A stretch of DNA of 64,000 bases from Septoria linicola (GCA_024114885.1 CP099423.1:1736001-1800000); one strand, 5' to 3'. Counted from the first letter of the stretch, positions 9,942-21,412 are shown. The notes: generated by a model from the letters alone, not told the origin. Translations and numbers: made by a program.

Positions 9942-11084
9942 TCAAACCACATTCCTCGAATCCACCGCATACGGCGGACATGCACACTCTCCACTCTCAC
10001 TCGGCCCGGTCATCTCCGCACTCGGCCTAATCGAACTCTTCCTCCTCCTCTCCTCCTCCGACTGCTCCACCGTAGTCGTAACCTGAATCCCATGCGCAGG
10101 CGGTAAACTATTCCTCCCGCCCCCATTCTCTCCCCCGCCCAACTCGCGCTCCTCCTCCGCTTCGATCGCCGTGATCATGATCCCGCCATATTTCCTCCCG
10201 AGCGCAGAAAGGCCACCGGGAGATTTACTTCTTTGTTGGTGTAATGTCCTCGCGCTCCCGATGGTCTGCAGCGTAGCACTATTATTATTATTCCGCAACT
10301 CATAACTCCGTCCCGGTGTATCTCTCGACCCTGCGCACCCAGCACGGCGGTGGCGATGTCGGTGATTATGCTGAAGAAGGCGATGAAGAACCTTTGTCCG
10401 ATGAATGTCAGCGATTTGAGGTAGGAGATCACGCAGACATGCAGCTGCTGCTACTACTACTATACTGATGGCAAAGACGCGGCAAACATGATGTAAGCTC
10501 TGGACAGACTCACCATATCGCCAATTTATTCAAGCACTTCCCCTTCTCCTTTGGTTTCCAGAAGTGATCGATTGGCTGACAGAGGAAGATGCTAATGAAC
10601 ACTGTCCCTATCGTGAAGATTCCCACTGCAGCGATCTAAGACGATGCTTGCGCGTCGAAACCAGTCGATTTTGCCAAAGATGCGGAGACATTGGAATGTC
10701 ACAGAGAGCTTGACGATGCCAAGAGCGGCGGTGTAGGTGGAGATCGAGACGTAAAACCAGATGAGAGAGTGCAGACCCTCGTGCGGTGTGAGGGAGGACA
10801 TGTGGCGGCCCATTTCATATTTGACTGGTCGGGAGAGGTTAGTGATATGAGGTGAAATTGGAAGAATAACCACCTAGAGGAATCCCACCTTGCATGCACA
10901 TGCACGCATCTAAGAGGATGGTGAGTGCAGTAGCGACTGCGCAGAGGGCATCGTCAATTCCGGGTTATCGAGATATGCGTGATCGTGTCCAGAGGCGCAG
11001 AATGCAGCATATCGAGGCTAGGACTGTGAAGGTTGTGACTACAATGACGACGTTCGCGCCAGATGTGTGGCCACTGCAACCCAT
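9942..11084 (-). pseudogene. Decayed fungal rhodopsin-domain (PTH11/SAT4-like) integral membrane protein
   Basis: Reading the minus strand from an ATG at 11084 gives a first membrane helix (ANVVIVVTTFTVLASICCIL), RLWTRSRISR, then an in-frame TAA (10967-10965). The same frame continues with PGIDDALCAVATALTILLDA (helix 2). An intron of about 50 bp (GTGGTT...GACCAG) leads to VKYEMGRHMSSLTP and helix 3 (FYVSISTYTAALGIVKLSVT) with RIFGK. Near 10634-10642 the frame shifts; the shifted frame supplies helix 4 (IAAVGIFTIGTVFISIFLCQ), PIDHFWKP and KCLNKLAIW. After another intron comes FFIAFFSIITDIATAVLG, then the sequence jumps to a cytosolic tail (RSYELRNNNN to the TAG at 9942), missing helices 6-7. 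The order and motifs match the fungal 7TM rhodopsin family (Pfam Rhodopsin_fung). A stop, a frameshift and a central deletion mean it is not functional as read. Confidence 0.72.
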
Positions 11085-11205
11085 TCTTTGCAGTTGTTGT
11101 CGCGCTCACTGATAGTGTCTATCGGTAATCGAGAGCATGTAGGCGTCTCGCGTAGTTTCGAGGCATACTGTCGCTGCAAGTAGACATGGCGAACATCTCC
11201 CATGA

Positions 11206-11643
11206 TCATGTGCTTGCTATGCTGGGAGGGGTCTTTGCTGCAGTAATACCTTTGTCGCAGGGAACAGCTGACCTGAGCCAGGAGTAACAGAGTTTCGCTC
11301 CCAGATGCGGTTGATGCAGTAGGATCAGGGCTGCGATTATCCTGGGTATTGCAAACTTGATGGAGCTCCGCAGGCCGTGCGATGCCTCCCTGAGGGCGTT
11401 CGGATCTAGGCCGAGTATTCGTGCGGAAGTCCGTTCCAATGTCCATAATTGTGGTAGTGCGTTGGTGTTAGCTATCAAACGTACTTGTTTGATGTGACGT
11501 GGTAGAAACAAGACCCGAGTCTGGCTTAGGCCATACTGCGCCAGGTGCCTCTTACAGCTCGATGTAGACAGCGTGGGTTCATCGAAGCCATAGAAGACTT
11601 GGTGCTCCACGTGAGCGGCCATTGAGAGTCGCCTATCACTCAT
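11206..11643 (-). CDS. Doubtful small ORF
   Basis: An ATG-initiated frame of 145 codons lies 96 bp from, and divergent to, the dehydrogenase start at 11740. It begins MSDRRLSMAAHVEHQVFYGF and contains a GTACGT site (about 11483) that could be a splice donor, so the real product might differ. There is no recognised domain and the composition does not stand out. It is listed because of its length and position only and may be non-coding. Confidence 0.2.
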   Translation of the reverse strand: MSDRRLSMAAHVEHQVFYGFDEPTLSTSSCKRHLAQYGLSQTRVLFLPRHIKQVRLIANTNALPQLWTLERTSARILGLDPNALREASHGLRSSIKFAIPRIIAALILLHQPHLGAKLCYSWLRSAVPCDKGITAAKTPPSIAST

Positions 11644-11739
11644 CGTATGCGCATCGCGTCATGGACGAGCTATAGCACTCTATGCATCGAGGCTCCGCAA
11701 TAGTAGAGAAGATTCGCAGAAAGGAAGAGACGGTTCACA

Positions 11740-12840
11740 ATGGGCGGAGGAGCAGCAAAAGATACTCTTCTGGCCGTGCTGCCATTCCCCGAGCCCAAAG
11801 ACATCATCGACAGCCTGCGCAAGAAGTTTCCCGGGCTCGACATCAACTACGTCCAAACCAATTTCTCACGCGATGTGCAACAACTCCGCCAGCAAGTGCC
11901 CGCACCCCTCTGGAACTCGGCGACCATCCTCGTGACGCTCTTCACAGTCCCCAGTCCTCAGGAAGCACCAAAGCTCGAATTGATCCACCTCGTCTCTGCT
12001 GGCAGCAACCAACTTCAAAAGACGCCCATCTACACCGACACAGACATCACCATCACAACCAGCAGTGGCATTCACGGTCCTCAAATCGCAGAATGGGTCG
12101 TGCTGACTGCACTAGCGCAAAGCCATGGCTACAACCAGCTCTATGAACTGCAAAAGAAGCGCCAATGGGGCGACAAGAGAGCCGCAGCGAGCAATTACAA
12201 CAATGTCCGCGACTGGGTCGGGCGGAGAGTGGGCATCCTAGGCTATGGATCTATCGGCAGACAAGTTGGCCGAGTCGCCAAAGCTATGGGAATGGAGGTT
12301 GTAGCTTTCACTGCTACGCCAAAAGAGACGCCCGAGAAGAAGAGAGATCATGGCTTCATCGTTCCAGGCACAGGAGACGAGAAAGGTGAGGTGCCCGTGG
12401 AGTGGTACTCTGGACTGGAGAAGGAGAACTTGCATAAATTCCTGACGCAAGATCTCGACTGGCTGGTGGTTGCTGTGCCTCTGACAGATCAGACGAGACA
12501 CTTCTTGAGCAAGGAAGAGTTCCGAGTACTGAGCCATGATGGGAAGAAGCCAGCGTTCGTGACGAACATTGCACGAGGGCAGATTATTGATCAGCCTGCG
12601 TTGATTGAAGCGCTCAAGGATGGGACACTATCTGGGGCTGCTCTCGATGTGACTGACCCAGAGCCTCTGCCTGAAGATAGTGAGCTTTGGGGCATGGAGA
12701 ATGTTATTGTCACGCCGCATGTCAGTGGAAATGGAGTTGCTTACACAGAGCGAACGTTTAAGATTCTAGAGCAGAATCTTGAGCGTAGAGAGCACGGCGA
12801 GAAGCTCATCAATATTGTACGGAGAAGTAGAGGCTATTAG
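11740..12840 (+). CDS. D-isomer-specific 2-hydroxyacid dehydrogenase family protein
   Basis: 366 residues, single exon from the ATG at 11740 to TAG. The C-terminal half holds the NAD(P)-binding Rossmann fold with GRRVGILGYGSIGRQVGRVA (GYGSIG about residues 168-173). The family active-site blocks follow: DWLVVAVPLTDQTRHFL, NIARGQIIDQPALIEAL (catalytic Arg), ALDVTDPEPLPEDSELW (Glu) and VIVTPHVSGNG (catalytic His). The N-terminal half is the flavodoxin-like catalytic domain (ATILVTLFTVPSPQEAP). Such enzymes interconvert 2-oxoacids and D-2-hydroxyacids with NADH or NADPH, probably in the cytosol; no targeting signal is seen. The exact substrate cannot be read from sequence. A second, only distantly similar family member lies at 27576-28667. 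Confidence 0.9.
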   Translation: MGGGAAKDTLLAVLPFPEPKDIIDSLRKKFPGLDINYVQTNFSRDVQQLRQQVPAPLWNSATILVTLFTVPSPQEAPKLELIHLVSAGSNQLQKTPIYTDTDITITTSSGIHGPQIAEWVVLTALAQSHGYNQLYELQKKRQWGDKRAAASNYNNVRDWVGRRVGILGYGSIGRQVGRVAKAMGMEVVAFTATPKETPEKKRDHGFIVPGTGDEKGEVPVEWYSGLEKENLHKFLTQDLDWLVVAVPLTDQTRHFLSKEEFRVLSHDGKKPAFVTNIARGQIIDQPALIEALKDGTLSGAALDVTDPEPLPEDSELWGMENVIVTPHVSGNGVAYTERTFKILEQNLERREHGEKLINIVRRSRGY

Positions 12841-13011
12841 ATCAGAACGAATGCTCATATGCCATCTGTGCTTACACTATGTGAGGAAGGACTACTTTAC
12901 ATGCATTGCTTTTTCTCACACGTACATCCATCAAGCCAAGCCGTACATCATCCTGATCGAGGACAGAGGTCCAGCAGTTTTCAGTGGACTGTTCCCACAT
13001 GCCAGCCACAC

Positions 13012-14070
13012 CTACTGCGGCTCCTCATCCTTAAATCTCTCCATCAGCGCCTCAACATCAAGCCCACACAAGTCCGCCTTCGCCACAATCGCCCTCGCCT
13101 TCCCACTAACCGGCGCATCAATCATCTTGCCATCCAACGTCCACGCGCCCCTCCCCTGCTCACTCGCCTTCCGATCACAAACCACCACCCTGACCGCCCA
13201 CTCAGCCTCCTTCTCACTAGGACTATACACCTCCTGCACAGTCGCCACCTGATCCGGATGAATACACTGCTTGCCATTGAAACCAAACCGCTTCCCATTC
13301 TCGCTCTCCTCGCGGATTTGCTTCTTGCCTTCTTCGCCGCGGAACGTGGTGGACACGAGATCCAGAGCAGAAGGCAAATTGTGCGCTCGCGCGGCTGTGA
13401 CGATTGCGGAGCGGGCGTAGAGGAATTCGTGGAGCGAGGGCGTCCGCGTGAGACTGAGGTCCATGGCGAAGTCTTCGGCTGCGAAGGTGAGGCCGGAGAG
13501 GTAAGGGGAAGCTTTGCAGATGGCGTTGAGGTCCATGACGGAGCGGGCGCTTTCTACTAGGGCGACGATTTTCACGGGGTTGTAGGCTTCGCTTTGGGGG
13601 TCGTGGCGGTCTGGGAGCATTTGTCGGAGGACGTCCGTGACGAAGTGTAGGTCTTTGGGGGCATCGACTTTGGGTACGACTAGACAGTCGAGGTGTTTGC
13701 CTTTGAGAATGGTCGTGAGGTCGTCTAATGCGTAGCCAGAGTCTACAGCGTTGATTCGGACGGCTTGTTCGCGGATTCCAGAGGCGCGGTCACGGTTGAG
13801 GATTTCCAGTACATTCTGCCGGCCTTCGGGTTTCTTGTTGGGTGTCACGCTGTCTTCGAGGTCGTATGCGATGCTGTCTACTGCTGCTATGCCGCGAGAC
13901 TTTTCCAGAAATCGCATAGATGAGCCGGGGACTGTGTGATATATGTTAGTCGAGTTCTGGATTCAAACTACGACTGCTTTCGCGTACAGGTCTAATTCCG
14001 AGGACAGGCTGGACATACCATATAGCTGTGCTCGTCTAATGACCTGCTTGGCTGTGCTTGCTGCGGCCAT
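13012..14070 (-). CDS. HpcH/HpaI aldolase / citrate lyase beta-like (CitE/CLYBL-type) protein
   Basis: Two exons, 14070..14019 and 13931..13012, give 323 residues. The intron starts GTATGT, has an ACTAAC branch site and ends CACAG. Exon 1 supplies MAAASTAKQVIRRAQLY and the splice restores VPGSSMRFLEKSRGI, the standard start of the CitE fold. Conserved features are SIAYDLEDSVTPNKKPEGR (Asp/Glu metal-site region), EQAVRINAVDSG (Arg contacting the acyl substrate), LVVPKVDAPKDLHFV, KIVALVESARSVMDL (metal-binding Glu), LTFAAEDFAMDL and NGKQCIHPDQV. The family uses Mg2+ to cleave or form C-C bonds of acyl-CoA esters such as malyl-CoA or citramalyl-CoA. The precise substrate is uncertain. The short basic N-terminus could be a mitochondrial presequence, as in animal CLYBL, but this is weak. 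Confidence 0.88.
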
Positions 14071-14523
14071 GATGAAAATTGGCAACCAAAGGTTCTGCTT
14101 CTTGCTTGTCTTGTTATTTCGATATCGATGCAAACATGTCCCAAGTTTGTCCTACCAGCTGTTCACTCATGTAAGTCAATGTTCATGGTCTGTCAAGAGC
14201 AGGTCGTTGATCGGAATATAGCCGCGGTAAACACCGCGATCCATGAAGTTATTCCCGGAGACTGAATACATACATAAACCGCCGGTGCACGCATCGATGG
14301 ACGAACAATCAGGACAGATCATTGAGACCGAACACAAGTGAAGACCATACTGACTATCATACTCAAGCTATCTTTCATCTGGCAGGGCGCTGCGGCGCTC
14401 CCGCAACACTTAAACATTCCAAGTTCAAAACACGAGGTAATACTACTGATTAACACGTATCGAGTGCCCAAGCAAATCCTGCGAAGCTTTCATTGTCGAA
14501 CGCTCTCTTCTGATCCGATCGCC
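14071..14523. other. Intergenic, no gene recognised
   Basis: Promoter side of the CitE-like gene. One frame near 14338 has a hydrophobic start but overlaps the zinc-finger module on the other strand and begins with GTG, so I do not call it. Confidence 0.45.
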
Positions 14524-14757
14524 TCATTCGTCATCATCGTCAACGAGGACCTGATGCCGCCGCCCAACTTCGTGGGTTCTTTGGTGCTGACTGAGATTGT
14601 CCGCCCTTGAGACCTTTTTGCCACAGATGGAGCACTCGAAAGGCTTCTCGTCGCTGTGAACAGATTGTTTGTGGCGCTTGAGATGTTCGCGTCGCACGAA
14701 ACGAGATCCGCATAAGGTGCATAGGAAGGGCCTCTCAATCACAGTCAGCAGCCCTCC
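14524..14757 (-). pseudogene. Orphan two-finger C2H2 module (Msn2-like), no start codon
   Basis: The minus strand encodes two intact C2H2 fingers: FLCTLCGSRFVRREHLKRH with KQSVH (C-x2-C-x12-H-x4-H), then FECSICGKKVSRADNLSQ with HQRTH (C-x2-C-x12-H-x3-H). They are followed by an acidic tail VLVDDDDE and a stop at 14524. Paired C-terminal fingers of this type are typical of stress-response regulators such as Msn2/4 and related fungal factors. There is no ATG: the frame runs straight back to the TAG (14760-14758) that ends the PWWP gene, in the same frame. It may be a transposed 3' end of a transcription-factor gene, an exon of an alternative PWWP transcript, or a read-through extension. The linker GKKV replaces the usual GKKF. 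Which explanation holds cannot be told from DNA alone. Confidence 0.5.
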
Positions 14758-16685
14758 CTATTGCGGTATGCTGGCTGCCGCTGCGTCCGCCTCAGTGTCG
14801 GCTGCAGCATTGAGTGTCACTGCCTCAACCTTGTCCTCGATTTGATCAGCATGAGCATCTGTCTTCTTCTCGGTCTCAGTCTCTGCTGGCGTCTCGGAAG
14901 CTTCGGCGTCTTGCATCTCGATTTCTTGACCTTCGACAGGCTTCGCTGCGCCTTCCTCGGCCTCTTCTTTGGTTGTGCCGGCTTGAGCGATCTCCTTGAC
15001 TGCGTCTGTGGTCGCTGCGCTTTCTGCTGCTGGCGCATCACCGTTGGTCTTCGCAGCGTCGTCAGCTGGAGCTGCAGACTTCTCTTTGCCTCCGGAAGGT
15101 GCGTGGCTATCGCCATCAGCTTCCAGTCGCTTGTTCCAGACTTCGAGCATTGCAGAGCTCCTCCTCTTGAAGTCGAATTCGTCGTCCTTAGGCACCGAGG
15201 CAAGCTTGACAATGGCCTTGAGCACCTTGTGGATCTTGGTGGTGCGGATGATGGATGGCTCGAGGTTCTCGTAGCCTTCGAGTTGAGTAAAGAACTCGGC
15301 CATGCTGGCCATTTCGTCTTCCTTGGGTGCCTGATCGCGAGACAGGAACCCCTTCTGCAGGCGGTGACGCAGGTAGAGAACAGCCTTCTCTCGCTGAGCT
15401 AGACGCTCTTCTTCTGTCATCTGTGGCTTCTCTTCTTCGTCGCTCTTGGGCGCACTGACAACCTTCTTCTTTGGCTTGCTCTTCTTGGCCGACGCGTCTC
15501 CGTTTGGAGTCTTTGGTGCGTTGAGCTTGGTAACCTTGGGAGTCTTCTTGGGCTGGTCACAATCAGTAAGCTGTCATGGTGCTTTTCGGTCTTGCAGTCT
15601 TACCTTTGGGGCATCCGCGTCGCTCTCGTCTGCCTTCTTTCTCTTCTTGGTCGACTTTGGGGCGTCGGCGTCCTCCATATCGACGTCCTCGTCAGCGGCC
15701 TTGTTCTTGCGCGGTGCCTTCTTCTTCGCCTTGTCTTTCGTCGTCACATCTTCTCCGTTCTCGGCCGCCTCTGCGCGTGCTGCGGCTTCGGCAGCAAGAC
15801 GCTCTTCGTACTCGACTTGGGCCTGGACAATTGCCTCGAGTTCTTGCTGGTGCTGTCGCAGCACATCTTTGAAGAAGTCGATATCGTGGCCCTCAGAGGC
15901 TACCTTGTAAGCTTCCTGGAGGGCCTTTGTCATCTTCGTCTTAGGAAGAGTGAGGCACTCCTCGGGCTCGAGCGGCGTCAGTGAGGTGTTGACCATCCAT
16001 TGGCTGGAGGGATAGTAGTTAGTATAAATATCGAGGACGATGGATTTTTAGCAGACTCGACTTACAACTCGTTGGTGTGCAGGAACATGATGGGGAAAGT
16101 GCGCTCCTTGGCGTTCTTTCCGCCTTCCTTGAAATCGTCGCGTAGAGAGCCGTCTGGACGTGCTGTGCTCACCGGACGGGTCGCTAGGAGCGACTCGGGC
16201 AGCATCTCCTCGTCACAGATGATGGCTGGCCAAGGTGGGTATCCCTTCAGCCGAGCCCAGTAGAACTGGCCAGGCTGGCACTCGAGTCGGAGCGTAGGCA
16301 TCGATTTCTTCTTGTTCAGCTTCTTGTTCTTGTGCTCGGGCACGCCACCCGTTGACTTTCTCTTCTTGTCTTTACCATTCGAGCCAGGAGTAGCATCACT
16401 CGAGGGTTCTGCTGATGCCTGCTCGGGCTCGTGCGTGTTGTCGCCGTCGGTAGCAGCGTCTTCTGACTTGGTATGCTCTGCAGGTGCCTCGCTCTCCTCT
16501 TGCTTGGCCTCAGGCGCCGTCGAGTCGCCGTTGGTTTGCGTTGTCGTGGTAGGCTCAGTCGAGTCGGTCGTGGTGGTGGCCGGCTGGGTAGGGGTCAGCA
16601 AGGTCAACGTGTCACTTGTAGAGACGCCAGCTTGACTCACTGCTTGCGCGTCGACGGGCACCGTAGTGCTTGCCTCGTCTGCCAT
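14758..16685 (-). CDS. PWWP-domain chromatin protein
   Basis: Three exons (16685..16066, 16003..15604, 15552..14758) give 604 residues. Both introns have GTAAG donors; the first has an ACTAAC branch and CCAG acceptor, and phases match. The N-terminal about 100 residues are Thr/Glu-rich and disordered, followed by a basic KDKKRKSTGG region. The PWWP domain begins about residue 137: PGQFYWARLKGYPPWPAIIC, with FPIMFLHTNEFQWM across the first junction. The middle is coiled and Lys-rich (DVEMED-like acidic patches and KKRKK signals, so nuclear). The last exon has a helical block (REKAVLYLRHRLQKGFLS ... KIHKVLKAIVKLASVPKD) resembling TFIIS-N/IBD-type folds, then an acidic Ala/Glu tail. PWWP domains read methylated histone H3 Lys36 together with DNA. 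Related fungal proteins include Ioc4 and Pdp3, but orthology is not assigned. Confidence 0.87.
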
Positions 16686-19587
16686 CTCGTCGAGCTTTTC
16701 GCGTGCTGGTACGTGGGTCTCGCGCTAGCAGGCTTTTGCGACGCGATGGACGAGATATCGGAACGCGTATGCAGACTCTATCGCGCAGGAAATGGCAGCC
16801 TGGGACAGAGGACGGGTGTAGTAGACGCCTGACAGTGTGCAGGCGATGCGTTGGGGACGCGTTGGGGTTGTTGTGATGATGTTGGTGTTGAAGTCAGGTC
16901 GGAATCCGAGGATCAAGAAGAAAGAGCGAACTGCTGGGTCTTTGAACGCACGGACACGAAGCCGCTGTCACCAAAAATGCGAGGTAGGCCAAACATGCAC
17001 GCCCGTCACTCGCTGCAAATCGAGCCAGGAGCCTGCAATGACTGCTTCGATACTCCGCGTATGTATTTGATCGTGACAAGTAACTCTTCGTGCTGTCGTT
17101 GTCCTCTTCGAGGACGACTTCTGCTTTCTCTTGGCGGTCCTTCCCCAGCTTCGGGCGAATCAGGTGGCACAACACTCTGCGATTGCCCGCCCGGCCGGCT
17201 CAACCGATGCGCTGTTCTTTATCGAAATGGCTGTCGCACGATGCTGGACCTGGTTCGTAAGGTTCGTGCGATGCAGCTCGTTTTCACTGTCTCTCTGGAA
17301 GTGAATTGGTCGTCGCTTGGCAGACACGAGAGCCAATGTGGCGTCATGCCATCCAAGGTCTTGCTGACGCAAGCTAATCTGCTGCCGAGCTGTCTCTCAA
17401 CACCCCGCTCGCGTCCGGGAGATGAGAATCGCTCGTGGGTCGGAAGTGGACGACAGTGATGCACTTTCTTCGCATGCCACCACCATCTGAATAATCTTGC
17501 GTTCGCAGTGCTTTGAGTCGTCTTGCGGACAGAAACGACCTTGTCCCCAAGAGGTAGCTTGTGTTCAGTTCTTGAAATTGTTTCATGTGCCGCGCTCGCA
17601 TAGTACGACTATAATGTCTATCAGCGTAGCTCTTGCCTGCGGAACGATCGTACGTACTTTGCACATGCGCACTCGTGTGTGTTCTGGCGATGTCCGCCGC
17701 GGGCATAATGGAACAAGTGACCGGCACCGAGATGCGTCCTGGCTGATTTCGATTGATCTCAAGGCACTGCGAATCTTCAGTAGCTGTTAAACAATCAGTA
17801 GGTGCCAACCGATGTCCGCGATGCAGCTTTCAGTCACAGCCCTGCCGAAATGGAAGGGAAAGGTGTCGGTGACTCCAGCAGCCTACTATGCCGATAGAAA
17901 CTTCAGCACAAATGCTCTTTGACAGCGGACAGCGCCTGCTGCTGACATCCATTTGAATTCACGAGATGTCGTTGGCAAGACTCCCAGCCGGCTCAGAAAC
18001 GCCTATAATCGTTCTGTAGACGCGCAGCGCCCTGACTTTTCAGTGGCTCACGTTTCGCAGAATCCTGGCGGGAATGTGCAGGCTTTTCGTACCCTACACG
18101 CCCCTCTCTCTCTTTTTCGACAAACTGTCGCTGGGAGAGGACCATCAGAGCTCTTTGCACTTTGCAACACCTCGATGATGTCGATTGGCCTTGCGTCTAA
18201 GTCCGATGGCATGCGCGAGTGTAGTTTCAAGCATTGATCGCATCTTGTGTTCCCTTCGTTAGAGGCTATGCAGTGTGCGTACAAGCCGAGCACAGCCATG
18301 CTTGCGACATGCTCTCGTATACATGGAAAGCATGCGCCGAATACGTGCCAACTCTTGTCATTCCTACGCCTGGTTATTTCTGCTCACTGACAGTTGACCG
18401 GTCGATTCGCGAGACTGGCGATGATCCGAGCGATTGTCGCAATTCACATTCATTGAACGACTCGCTGCGGCGAGCACATGGAGGTGCGACGGCAGACCGA
18501 CAGGACCTCGGAGGTACGACCGCAGTCACTGTGAGATCACCACAATTTTGCCTTTAGGATCCTCGGTAGCGAAGATGCGCTCGATGTATTGCACTGTAAT
18601 GAGGGTAATGTTCAAACGTGGTTGTTGATGATTCGAAGGTCGAGAGGCAGAGAGGGAGAGGTGCACCAAACTGGTCGCCAAGCACAAAGCTGCGGACGAC
18701 ACCCTCACCGACTTCGCATCGACACCACAACTTGTCCAGCAACATCAAATGACCAGTGACAGGACTCGATTCACAACGGATCGCCTGGTCCTCGGGCACA
18801 TGCAGCATTTCGAGGGACGCGGGAACCCAAGATGGTTAGATATGAGACCTGTTTGAAGGCGACCGAATGTCTGCGGCTGCTTCGATGCCACTAGTTCACA
18901 TATTTTACAGTTCGATGGCTTTTCTATACAGCTGTCACAGTTCTTCACTGCAAATTCAGAGCAGTCCGCCAGTGCTGTCGAGTCCCTCAAAGGTTCGAGT
19001 AGCTCAAATACGATCTACTTGGAGGTTTGTGTATTCGACACCCGTCAATCTGGACGTCGACACTGCTCCAGCACTCGGTCCACACAACATGTCGGGCACA
19101 AGCTGAAATCGATAATCGAGTCAAACCTCTGGTAGGCGGACTCGGCGGACAACGTGGACACGTGACAGAAGCTCGGGTCTCAACTGCAATGTCCCAAAGC
19201 GTCCCAGCTTTGTCGATCTATGCATTGAATTCCGCCACGTACGCTCACTACTGCGAAATTGTCGATCTGTCTGTCCACAAACATGGCGCCAATTGGCTGT
19301 AACACCAGACAGAGTCCGTTGAACTCGGCTGGTGGTACGCGGAAGTCGAGGACCGCTGCGAGCAGCGTTGCGTTCCGTTGTGCCACCAGTGGTGCTAATC
19401 CTGCAGCTGTCCATCATAGAGCTTGTGCCTGCTGTAAGACAATAGTTCTTAGCTCCGACTCGTCCTTCAGACTTGCATACCACGTCTCACAGTGCGGAGA
19501 CAGCTGCTTGTTTTTCATTCCTTTTCTTGGATACAACCTCGACTGAACAACAACCAGAACCAGCTGTTTCTCCAGCTATACCCAACA
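16686..19587. other. Long gene-poor interval
   Basis: About 2.9 kb with many short frames on both strands, none longer than about 200 codons and none with recognised domains, signal peptides or consistent splice signals. I see no transposon ends, tRNA or tandem repeats. It marks the left edge of the accessory-looking part of the window. Confidence 0.45.
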
Positions 19588-21250
19588 ATGGGTCTGGAGC
19601 AGATGTATGGCGGGCAGATGTCTAGCGCCAATGGCTCCGACTCTGCGTACGCTACGCCACTGACGGAACACATGCCTTCAGAAGTCTCGAGCAAGAGCAA
19701 GTCGGTTGAGCAGCCAAGGATCCCGCGAGAGATTTTGGGTGTGAAGGATGCAGAGAACTACAAAGTGACAGGTCGCACTATCATTGTTGCACTAGACGGC
19801 ACTGGCGATCAAGTGGGCATTTTGTTACATGGTGCTGTGGCATTTGTGCTGACGATATATCCAGTTCGACGCAGACAACAGCAACATCGTCCATCTGGTA
19901 GGCTGCCTCAAGAAGTCCAGTCCTCAGCAAGTGACTTACTACCAAACCGGCATTGGCACTTATGATGGAGGTGGCCTTTCCAATGGTATCAATGCTGGCT
20001 TCGACATGGCTGTAGGATCTGGACTTGGTGTGCACGTACGAGACGCCTACAAGTTCATCATGGCCAACTACCACGAAGGTGATAAGATCTGCCTCTTCGG
20101 CTTCAGCAGAGGCGCGTACACAGCCCGATGCCTAGCTGGCATGCTGCACAAAGTCGGCTTACTGCCAGATGGGAACAGGTCACAAGTGGTGCGTTTAGAG
20201 CAGCGATGTCCTTCGACTATGATCTCTGGAGTGAACTAGCTGACCTTCTCGTTCTAGCCCTTTGCGTACGACTACTACAAGGACAATTCCGAAAAGGGTT
20301 GGCAAATGAGCCGAGATTTCAAGAAGACGTTCTGCATAAATGTCAATGTCCACTTCATTGGAGTCTTTGACAGCGTGGCGTCTGTAGGTTTCATTCCACG
20401 AAAGCTGCCACTCAGTAGTACCCCGACACATCGCGCTGTACACTTCCGACACGCCATGGCACTCGACGAACACAGGGCCAAGTTCAAGGTGTGCCGATAC
20501 CAACAGAAAACCACGGAGACTGCTGGATACAAGGTGTCTGCAGAAGGAGATTTCGTCGACACCGATGCTCTAGAAGTCTGGTTCGCTGGATGTCATGCAG
20601 ACATTGGTGGAGGCGCAGTGAAGAACGAGGAACGACACAAGCTCGCACAGATCCCACTTCGCTGGATGATCAGACAATGCTTCGAGTGCGACACTGGCAT
20701 CATCTTTAAATCGCGGATGCTCGCAGAAGAAGGTATCGACATTCACACTCTATGGCCAGTCTACAACCGATTGCCACGACCAACTGGCGGCCCTCCACCC
20801 GACATGCTCGACAAGTACCACAAAGGCGCCTTGGGACCTATTCAACGTCGCTCGTCCCTCCTCGAACCTGTCGATAAGAACAACGAATGGGGCATGCACC
20901 ACCTCAAAATCTACCAAGAAGACCCCGAGGAAAAGCCCTCGCCTGCCATCCACGATGCCTGGACGCCTGAACAAGTCGAAGACTACTTCGATGCCATGCA
21001 AAGGGTCAACGATCAATTGGTCGATGCCAAAGGATGGTGGGTCCTCGAATTATGGCCAGTCAAGGTTCGTATGCAGCCAAAGGGCCAGGACAAGTGGATC
21101 AAGAAAATTAGGTGTAACTTGGGCACGTACAGAGCTGTGCAGGACGCGACGCCGAACTTGCATTGGACTGTTAAGCATAGGACGGAGACGATGAAGTATG
21201 AGGTTAAGACGAGATGTGACAGGAACTCGGAGTGGCGTGTTGTGGTGTAA
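19588..21250 (+). CDS. DUF2235 protein (Tle1-like alpha/beta hydrolase), paralogue 1
   Basis: Three exons, 19588..19812, 19865..20188 and 20258..21250, give 513 residues. The first intron is GTGGGC...TCCAG and the second GTGCGT...TTCTAG; both are phase 0. Hallmarks of DUF2235 (Pfam PF09994) are IIVALDGTGDQ (about residues 65-75, aligning with the usual CDGT start), YYQTGIGTYDGGG, the nucleophile elbow LFGFSRGAYTARCLAG (Ser156), FIGVFDSVASVGF (Asp221) and WFAGCHADIGGG (His296). These make a plausible Ser-Asp-His triad. The bacterial relatives include type VI secretion Tle1 phospholipases; fungal members are mostly uncharacterised. The C-terminal about 150 residues (HHLKIYQEDPEEKPSP, then WWVLELWPVKVRMQP) are typical of fungal members. 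No signal peptide is seen, so it is likely cytosolic. A lipid ester or related substrate is inferred, not shown. Confidence 0.87.
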
Positions 21251-21412
21251 AGGTGGGATGTGAGCAAGAGGTGGATTGTAATGAAGTGGGGGAACGAGTC
21301 GTGCGATGTTGAGTGTAAGTTGTCAGCGCAGTCACTGATACCCTGTATTGAGTTCCTTTTGTGTGTTGATCGGTCTCGAGAGCCTGGCTTAAGCTCCTAC
21401 GCAGCAATCGAC

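Noticed and set aside
12779..13560. Two overlapping plus-strand frames near the CitE-like gene
   Set aside because: They are antisense to the HpcH/HpaI frame with its conserved metal-site motifs and are Pro/His/Ser-biased shadows.
14338..14610. Plus-strand frame with a hydrophobic start, possible secreted protein
   Set aside because: It begins with GTG, overlaps the antisense zinc-finger module and lacks a credible mature region.
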